Source of the DNA: Branchipolynoe longqiensis
Taxonomy: Eukaryota > Annelida > Polychaeta > Phyllodocida > Polynoidae
NCBI GenBank assembly: GCA_030323885.1
Contig: CM059194.1
Span: forward strand, 29,236,363-29,300,362
Reading direction: 5' to 3'
Length of the DNA stretch: 64,000 nt
Positions 58,791-64,000 of the stretch are shown here, in pieces; position 1 is the stretch's first letter, and each line of letters opens with the position of its first letter. Below the pieces are notes generated by a model. That model did no database searches. It was not told the origin of the DNA and worked only from the letters and a program-made list of their open reading frames with translations. The position numbers and the translations under genes are program-made.

Positions 58791-59708
58791 AAAGCAGAGG
58801 GCCAAGGCTCTCGGGGCGTCGGAGGCTGCAAGCTTGGGGACGTAGGAGTGGACAGCGTCGGATTCCCATGTCCCCTGCGCCATGATTGCGGAGAGGTCGA
58901 CCCCCCGTGAGGCGCACGCCTGGGCGGCGCCGCGGCGGAGGCCGTGTATGGTGTATGCGTCGGCCCGCGGGACGCCGGCGGCCCGAAGGGCGGCGCGGAT
59001 GAGGGGGGTGACGTCGCGGGGGGTGAGAGGCACACCGGGGCGGGCGAGGAAGGCTGGGGCGTCACCCGATGCCGGCGCGAGGTCGAGGGGCCGCCTCCAA
59101 GCGCGCACCGGGCAGATGGCTGAGCCCGGGATGGCGGGGACGAAGAGGGATACCGCCTGCGTCGGGAGGCGGATGGTCTTGGAGGAGGCGATGCGGAGGC
59201 GGAGGCCGCCCGGGACGGGGCGGACGTCGTCCCTCCGGTGGGTGTGGGGGCCACCCCAGGGCGCGTGCGGTGGGGATAGCAGGTTGGACTGCCTCAAGAA
59301 ACTGAAGAACCCCACGACCGTGGCCGCCCAAGGGGCAACGCCGAGGTGGCCCAGGGCCCTCATGTAGTCATGGATGACAGGAAGCATCTCGGGAGCGATG
59401 CCCGGAGCCCGCCGGTCCGGCGCGGCGAAGAGGCGCTCACCCCCACGCCTGACCCGGGTCGTGAATGGGGCATCAAAGGGGTCGCCGCCCGCCTCGCGGA
59501 CCCAGGAGCGGGCCCCGGAGAAGGCGTTGGCGACCGAGGCCGGCGATGGGAGCAGGCGGTGGAGGTGCGCGATGAATTGGCCGACGTCGTAGGCCGTGGG
59601 GGCGAGGTGGTCGATGCCCTGGTCGAGTGCGAACTCCACGTATCGCCTGGCGTGCCGGTCGCGGTTGCGCCATGTGCCCGGTGCGAGCGCGGCACGGTGC
59701 ATCTCCAT
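58719..59708 (-). CDS. Tyrosine recombinase of the Ngaro-type element
   Basis: 329 residues, uninterrupted. The N-terminal core-binding part has LAPGTWRNRDRHARRYVEF and LPSPASVANAFSGARSWVRE, homologous to the recombinase of the 46.6 kb element (TWRNKR). The catalytic set is seen as FFSFLRQSNLL (R), IHGLRRGAAQA (H-x-x-R) and SDAVHSYVPK (Y). It starts 39 bases after the RT/RNase H stop. Role: inserts a circular cDNA into the genome by strand exchange. The last 24 codons lie in repeat B1. It appears functional. Confidence 0.88.
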   Translation of the reverse strand: MEMHRAALAPGTWRNRDRHARRYVEFALDQGIDHLAPTAYDVGQFIAHLHRLLPSPASVANAFSGARSWVREAGGDPFDAPFTTRVRRGGERLFAAPDRRAPGIAPEMLPVIHDYMRALGHLGVAPWAATVVGFFSFLRQSNLLSPPHAPWGGPHTHRRDDVRPVPGGLRLRIASSKTIRLPTQAVSLFVPAIPGSAICPVRAWRRPLDLAPASGDAPAFLARPGVPLTPRDVTPLIRAALRAAGVPRADAYTIHGLRRGAAQACASRGVDLSAIMAQGTWESDAVHSYVPKLAASDAPRALALCFGSAPGPTSSQSLPSPSADLEQVD

Positions 59709-59747
59709 GAGGTGCTTGTGCGCTGCGGGCCCGTAATCTGGAAGAGG

Positions 59748-62072
59748 TCAGAGGTCATTGGTGATGAGTTCGGGGGAATGGTGGACCCTGACCCTCCGAA
59801 GGCCGCAAATTTCACAATGATTTTTAGCAATTTCAAGGGCGGCTGGGGAGAGGTGGGCGCGGCTGAGGGCGTCGGCGAACTCCAGCTCGGAGCCCGGCTT
59901 GTGGCGGACGACAATGTCGAAGGAGCCCCGGGCCGCCATGAGCCAGAGCTCCCTCGCGCAGGCGCCCAGGGTGGGGTCCGCCGCGCGACCGCTCTGGATG
60001 GCGTGCGCGGACGCCGCGTTGTCGGTGTTGACGTGGATGCGGTGCCCCGAGGGGGCGTCGGGGGCGAGGGCGCGAACCGCGAGGACCAGGTTCAGGGCCT
60101 CGAGCTCGTGGATGCTGGGGAACGCCTCGCGGAAGGCGTCGTCGTAGGCCTCCGCGAAGCAGGCGGTGGGCGAGAACGCGCCCCCTCCGGTGAGGCACAA
60201 GTCGCACTCGATGGTCCACTGGGGGCGAATGCGCGGGGGAAGCAGGCACACGCCTTTCCCGCCCGCCGTGTAGTCGCGGAACCAGAGGATGTCCTTGCGG
60301 AGCTCCGGGTCGACGTCCGCGGCGCCGGCGGCGGGCGAAGACCTGAGGGCACGTAGGATGCGTGCCATGAACGCCCTTCCGGGGATGACGCAGGTGCTGA
60401 TGTGGGCGAGGCGGCCCACGAGGCGCTGGAGGGCTCGTCTGGTGAGGGTGGGGCGCCCGAGCCAGCGCTCGCACTCCTGGACGACGTCTCGGAGCTTGTC
60501 GTCGGGGATGCGGAGCACCATAGCCTCGGGTCCCAGCCAGGTGAGGCGGACGGTAGGGGGGCAGCATTTGTCGGGGGCGAGGGCGAGCCCGAGGGTCGCG
60601 CAGATCTCACGGAGGCCATCGAAGGCCTGCATCGCGCCGAGGAAGGTGCCCTCGCAGCCGACGAAGTCGTCCACATAGACTGCGCTGAAGAAGCCTCGGC
60701 GGCCGAGCGCCCAGACGACCGCCGCGGTGACACGGACGCACGCGGCTCCGGATGTGCGGCATCCGAAGGGGAGCGCGATGTCCATGTAGACCCGACCGTC
60801 GACGGTTATCCCGAAGAGGGGAGCAGCGAGGGGGTCAGCGCGGAGCTGCCGGTAGGCCCTGGATACGTCGGCGGACCAGCAGAAGGAGCCGCGCCCCTCG
60901 CGGACGACGCGGCGCCCGAGGTCGGTCGCCGCAGGGAGCTTGTAGGTGTGGCGGCGACCGAGGTATTCTCTCCTTGGGATCCCCGCGTTCACGCTGCGGC
61001 CCGGGGGGAAGGAGAGGTCCACGATGACGCGGCGCTTGCCCGGGGTAGACTTCGGTCGCGTCATGATGGGGCTGCACTGGGACCAGGGCGTGAAGGGCGG
61101 GACCGCGAATGGCCCGAGGAGGGCGCCCTGGCGGATCTCCTCCTGGGCGTACCTGGTGACGTGGTGTGCGAAGTCGGGGTCCTCCCGGTGGTTCTTGTAC
61201 GTGGGGGTTGGGGGCCCGGCGGCGGTGTAATTTGCCGGGAACCCAAACTCAAGGTGGTCCACGAGGTCGGGGTCGTCGTATCCTTCGAGGGTGCGGCGCC
61301 ACTCGGGTATGTTGAGTTCGGAGGGGACCGGGACTCGGGCGGCCATAAAGTTCGGAAGGGCCGAGGCGCGGGCCGCCGCGTATGCGCTAGCATATTTGGG
61401 GTACGCGGCCCATCCCTCGCCGGATAGGAGCGGCCAGAAGGCGTCGAGCATGTCCCTGTATTCCTCCGGGGTGGGGCCGCATACGGGTGCGGCGGGCAGG
61501 GAACGCTGTATGAGCGGGTCGACGACCTGCTCGACTGGCTCGTCGGGCCCCGGCCCGGCGTCCGCCGTCGCGTCACATAACACACAGGGGTGGGTGGGGT
61601 CGGTGGCCGAGGGCGTCGATGTCCTGGTGGGGGCGCCGAGGCGGGAGGCGAAACTCTCGTAGGAGGGCGTGCCGGGGCTGTGGTGGTTGTTTACTGTTGT
61701 TATGTCGGGGCAGTCCTCCAGGTGGCGCCAGCTGGGGCCGTGCGGCGTGACGTCACGAGGGGGTTCCCCGCGGGGCCCTATGTGGGTAGTGTCAGTGTTT
61801 GCCTCCAGGGGGCGTGTGCAGCGGGCCGCTGTGACGTCACGGGGGAACCCGGGGCTCAGGGGGGTTGCACCATGGCTGAAGCCAGCCGGAGCCGGGGCGA
61901 TGTAAACACTCACGGGGGTTGCGTGGCGGCCGAGACTGGCTTCCACGGGGGGCGTCGGGGGGCGTTCCGGGTCTCGGGGTTGTGGGGCCGGCACCGGGGC
62001 GTCCGGCCGGTGCTCTAAAAATCCCGTTGAGAGTTCTTTCCCGGCCGATCGCGAGACTTTTTTGAGAAACAC
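59748..62072 (-). CDS. RT/RNase H polyprotein of the Ngaro-type element
   Basis: 774 residues, uninterrupted. The N-terminal 250 residues are Pro-rich and then carry the YR-type box LPNFMAARVPVPSE and GFPANYTA. The RT has SPIMTRPKST, RRVIVDLSFPPGRSVNAG, SADVSRAYRQLRADP, PFGCRTSGAA and the active site YVDDFVG. The RNase H has WTIECDLCLTGGG, ELEALNLVLAV, NTDNAASAHA and FADALSR (D-E-D-D). The frame begins inside the end of gag in another frame, an overlap of about 58 bases, so expression by frameshift or re-initiation is likely. No protease or integrase was seen. It appears functional. Confidence 0.9.
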   Translation of the reverse strand: MFLKKVSRSAGKELSTGFLEHRPDAPVPAPQPRDPERPPTPPVEASLGRHATPVSVYIAPAPAGFSHGATPLSPGFPRDVTAARCTRPLEANTDTTHIGPRGEPPRDVTPHGPSWRHLEDCPDITTVNNHHSPGTPSYESFASRLGAPTRTSTPSATDPTHPCVLCDATADAGPGPDEPVEQVVDPLIQRSLPAAPVCGPTPEEYRDMLDAFWPLLSGEGWAAYPKYASAYAAARASALPNFMAARVPVPSELNIPEWRRTLEGYDDPDLVDHLEFGFPANYTAAGPPTPTYKNHREDPDFAHHVTRYAQEEIRQGALLGPFAVPPFTPWSQCSPIMTRPKSTPGKRRVIVDLSFPPGRSVNAGIPRREYLGRRHTYKLPAATDLGRRVVREGRGSFCWSADVSRAYRQLRADPLAAPLFGITVDGRVYMDIALPFGCRTSGAACVRVTAAVVWALGRRGFFSAVYVDDFVGCEGTFLGAMQAFDGLREICATLGLALAPDKCCPPTVRLTWLGPEAMVLRIPDDKLRDVVQECERWLGRPTLTRRALQRLVGRLAHISTCVIPGRAFMARILRALRSSPAAGAADVDPELRKDILWFRDYTAGGKGVCLLPPRIRPQWTIECDLCLTGGGAFSPTACFAEAYDDAFREAFPSIHELEALNLVLAVRALAPDAPSGHRIHVNTDNAASAHAIQSGRAADPTLGACARELWLMAARGSFDIVVRHKPGSELEFADALSRAHLSPAALEIAKNHCEICGLRRVRVHHSPELITNDL

Positions 62073-63425
62073 GAGGCCTCGGCATGGTTAGTTACTATTT
62101 TACGGACATTAGCACAGTATCCGCATATGTGTGCCACCTTGAGCGTGCCGGTGCCGTGAGAGCCGCCCTTGGATGCCTTGTCGCACGAGGCGGGGTCCTT
62201 GTTCCAGTGAGGGCACGGGCGCCGACCGCGGCCCTATCGTACTGGGGTCGGGGGTCGGCTCCCGCCTTGCCCTGACGCGCGTGTTGCTGCTCCCCCGAGG
62301 CGGCGGGCTGGGATGGGTTGTGTCCGGCCATTGCTATGACCTCAATCCTCACAGTGTTGATCGCCGCCTCGTCCTTCCAGCCCCTGGGAAGCCTACCGTC
62401 CGCGATACGAGTGAATATTTCCTCCGAATACCGCCGGACGATATGCCAGGCGAGCGAGCAGTTATCCTGTGCGATCGCTTCTTGGTGGTTGGAGAGCGCG
62501 GTGAGGGCACTCGCGGGGAAGGCCGACTGGTGCTCGAGTCGTTTCAGTCCGAGTGTTTATTCCTCCCTTGTGGCCTCGCCTTTCTTAATCACCTTGCCCT
62601 CGTCCCCCCTCTCCACCAGGTCATAAGGGAAAATGTATTTGGCAGAAATACCTTTTTTCCGTGAGTGTCCTTTGCCGTCCGCCGCCGCGACGATGAGGCG
62701 CACCGCCTCCTCGGCCGTGGAGCGGGCGCCGCGACCGTAGTCGCCGCTGTCGTGTTGTCGGTGGTGGGTTGCGTGGCGGCCGGTCGCGTGGGCGGCGTCC
62801 GGGCGCCGGGGCCGGTGCCTGGGCGGGGTCGGTGACGGGACCTCCCAGACGCTGAACGGGCTGATGTCGGCTGCGCGTGCCGGCTGTGATCCGTTTCGGC
62901 CCCTGACGTGGGACGGGGACGCGATACCGGCGATAGGGATCGCGCCCGGCTGTAGCGGTGTTGTTCCTGGGCCGGCGGCCGGGGCCGGGTGGCCGGGTTA
63001 GGTGGCGTGGCGGGCGCTGTTGTCGGGCACTCGGGGCGGCGTAGGCTGGCGGCGAGCGCCGTCATGGTGGCGGTGGCTTCCGCGAGCGCCTTGCTTTGCG
63101 CCGCCATCTCGGTCCTTTGTTCGGCCGCCTCGCGCCGCTGCTCGGCCGCTTGGCGTTCTACGTCGATCCACCGCTTCTGAATTTCGTCGATTGACGCTTG
63201 CATTCGGCCGCTGCTGTCGGCCTGCCTCGCTTTTGCCGTTGGTTTACGGGTCCTAATCGACTGGTGCGCGGGGGGCGCGGCCCGGGGTGGCGGTGTCGAC
63301 GGCTTCGGGGAGGCGCCGCCATCTTGTGAGTCGCTCGCGTCGGACAGTGGTGGGCTGGCGGCCTTCCGTGTGGCGCGCTTAGCGGGTCGGCCTCTTGGTG
63401 CCGCGGCCCTGCGTGTTCGCTGCAT
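62015..63425 (-). pseudogene. Gag of the Ngaro-type element (frame breaks and one stop)
   Basis: 63425-62589 encodes a basic Ala/Pro/Arg-rich N-terminus with a short coiled coil (RWIDVERQAAEQRREAAEQR). The core continues in another frame with YIFPYDLVERGDEGKVIKKG, a TAA at 62559, and then SAFPASALTALSNHQEAIAQ and WHIVRRYSEEIF. After a second frame change near 62215 comes a knuckle, CPHWNKDPASC, HICGYC and H-AEASC, ending with a stop at 62015. The knuckle matches that of the 46.6 kb element. With gag broken, this copy would depend on gag from a relative. The breaks could partly be sequence errors in GC-rich DNA. Confidence 0.72.
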
Positions 63426-63511
63426 TTTCTTCTTTGACGTGGGGGCTTTTTGAACCGTTTGATGCCGTTTGACACTTTTGACGTGGGTATTACGTGGGTG
63501 GAGACGGGAGT

Positions 63512-63635
63512 TAAATCCATATGCTACGGAAGCCGGGACCCGAATGCAGGTCAGAGGGGGAGGGGGAAGGGAGCATGCGTGAGGGCCCGCCTCGGGCCTC
63601 CCGCCAGATCAACCACAATTCGGAAATTATGGGCC
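63512..63635 (-). repeat. Split direct repeat A1 (5' end of element)
   Basis: 124 bp, nearly identical to A2 at 58496-58619. The outer boundary GGGCC | AATTTAAC marks the right end of the element. Confidence 0.92.
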
Positions 63636-64000
63636 AATTTAACTCTTGGGTTCATGACATAGAGCACATATTTATCTACATCCTCATTTTTTAATTGTTT
63701 CAATTGGAGCAGTATTTGTTTCTAAAGTTGGTGGTTGCATTTCAAGTTGATGGTTGAATTTCAAGTTTTACTTTTCTTAACAAAATCTTCATCACTCAAA
63801 GTTTATTACAATGTCCTATCAAACTATGCACATATTGTTCCTTTATTAGTTCTATACATGTGAAATTTTACGGATGTTTGATAGATGGCGAAGAGAGTTG
63901 TTTAATCCGCAGAATATGTTCCATTGAGATAAAATGCTCTTATAATAAATACTCACATAGCTACATGCAAATCTGCACGCTACGCGCAAAGTCCAATTGT
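63636..64000. other. Right flank, no gene seen
   Basis: The sequence returns abruptly to AT-rich DNA. No exon or repeat was recognised. Confidence 0.55.

Larger units (their letters stand above)
58260..63635 (-). mobile_element. GC-rich Ngaro/PAT-type YR retrotransposon with split direct repeats
   Basis: Read on the minus strand the order is A1 (63635-63512), gag, RT/RNase H, tyrosine recombinase, B1 (58790-58620), A2 (58619-58496), spacer, B2 (58428-58260). This A1 ... B1-A2-B2 arrangement defines the split direct repeats of Ngaro and PAT elements. A1 and A2 are 124 bp each and nearly identical; B1 and B2 differ by a 2-bp gap and little else, so insertion was recent. The DNA is far richer in G+C than its AT-rich surroundings. 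No target duplication is evident, as expected for recombinase-based insertion. Confidence 0.9.

Noticed and set aside
59346..61427. Long + strand ORFs (336 and 341 codons) opposite the RT/RNase H gene
   Set aside because: Antisense shadows produced by high G+C. The minus-strand frames hold all the catalytic motifs.

Overview
This is a metazoan nuclear window, gene-poor and crowded with transposons. GT-AG introns reach several kilobases. The repeats are tRNA-derived SINEs, TTA- and TTAA-flanked MITEs, a CR1-like LINE, PIF/Harbinger DNA transposons, tyrosine-recombinase (YR) retrotransposons and long microsatellite and minisatellite tracts. The mix suggests a marine invertebrate (a lancelet-like or other invertebrate animal is plausible), but the species cannot be fixed from the sequence alone.

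Layout. About 1.4-9.75 kb is a large PIF/Harbinger transposon with two convergent spliced genes: a Myb/SANT-like DNA-binding protein (+) and a HARBI1-like DDE transposase (-). From about 10.6 to 43.8 kb on + lies one host gene that can be assembled exon by exon with matching splice phases. It encodes an FHA-domain protein of about 690 residues with a helical middle, a polymorphic-looking 30-residue repeat, a VKQE sumoylation-type site and a C-terminal VIDLT SUMO-interacting motif. Its introns hold nested MITEs, SINEs, minisatellites and two TIR elements that each carry a huge GTGTCTCT/AGAGACAC hairpin.

43.1-51.9 kb holds a LINE fragment, an antisense YR-retrotransposon remnant, and a nearly full YR retrotransposon (gag, RT/RNase H, tyrosine recombinase) broken by a few stops and frameshifts. 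52.7-56.75 kb is a decayed antisense CR1-like LINE (PHD-type ORF1; endonuclease and RT in ORF2). 56,874-57,024 looks like the first coding exon of another + strand gene.

58,260-63,635 is the most striking object: a very GC-rich Ngaro/PAT-type YR retrotransposon on the minus strand with textbook split direct repeats (A1 - ORFs - B1-A2-B2). Its RT/RNase H and recombinase ORFs are open over their whole length, but its gag is broken. Two diverse YR elements plus a remnant within 20 kb make this a YR-retrotransposon cluster.
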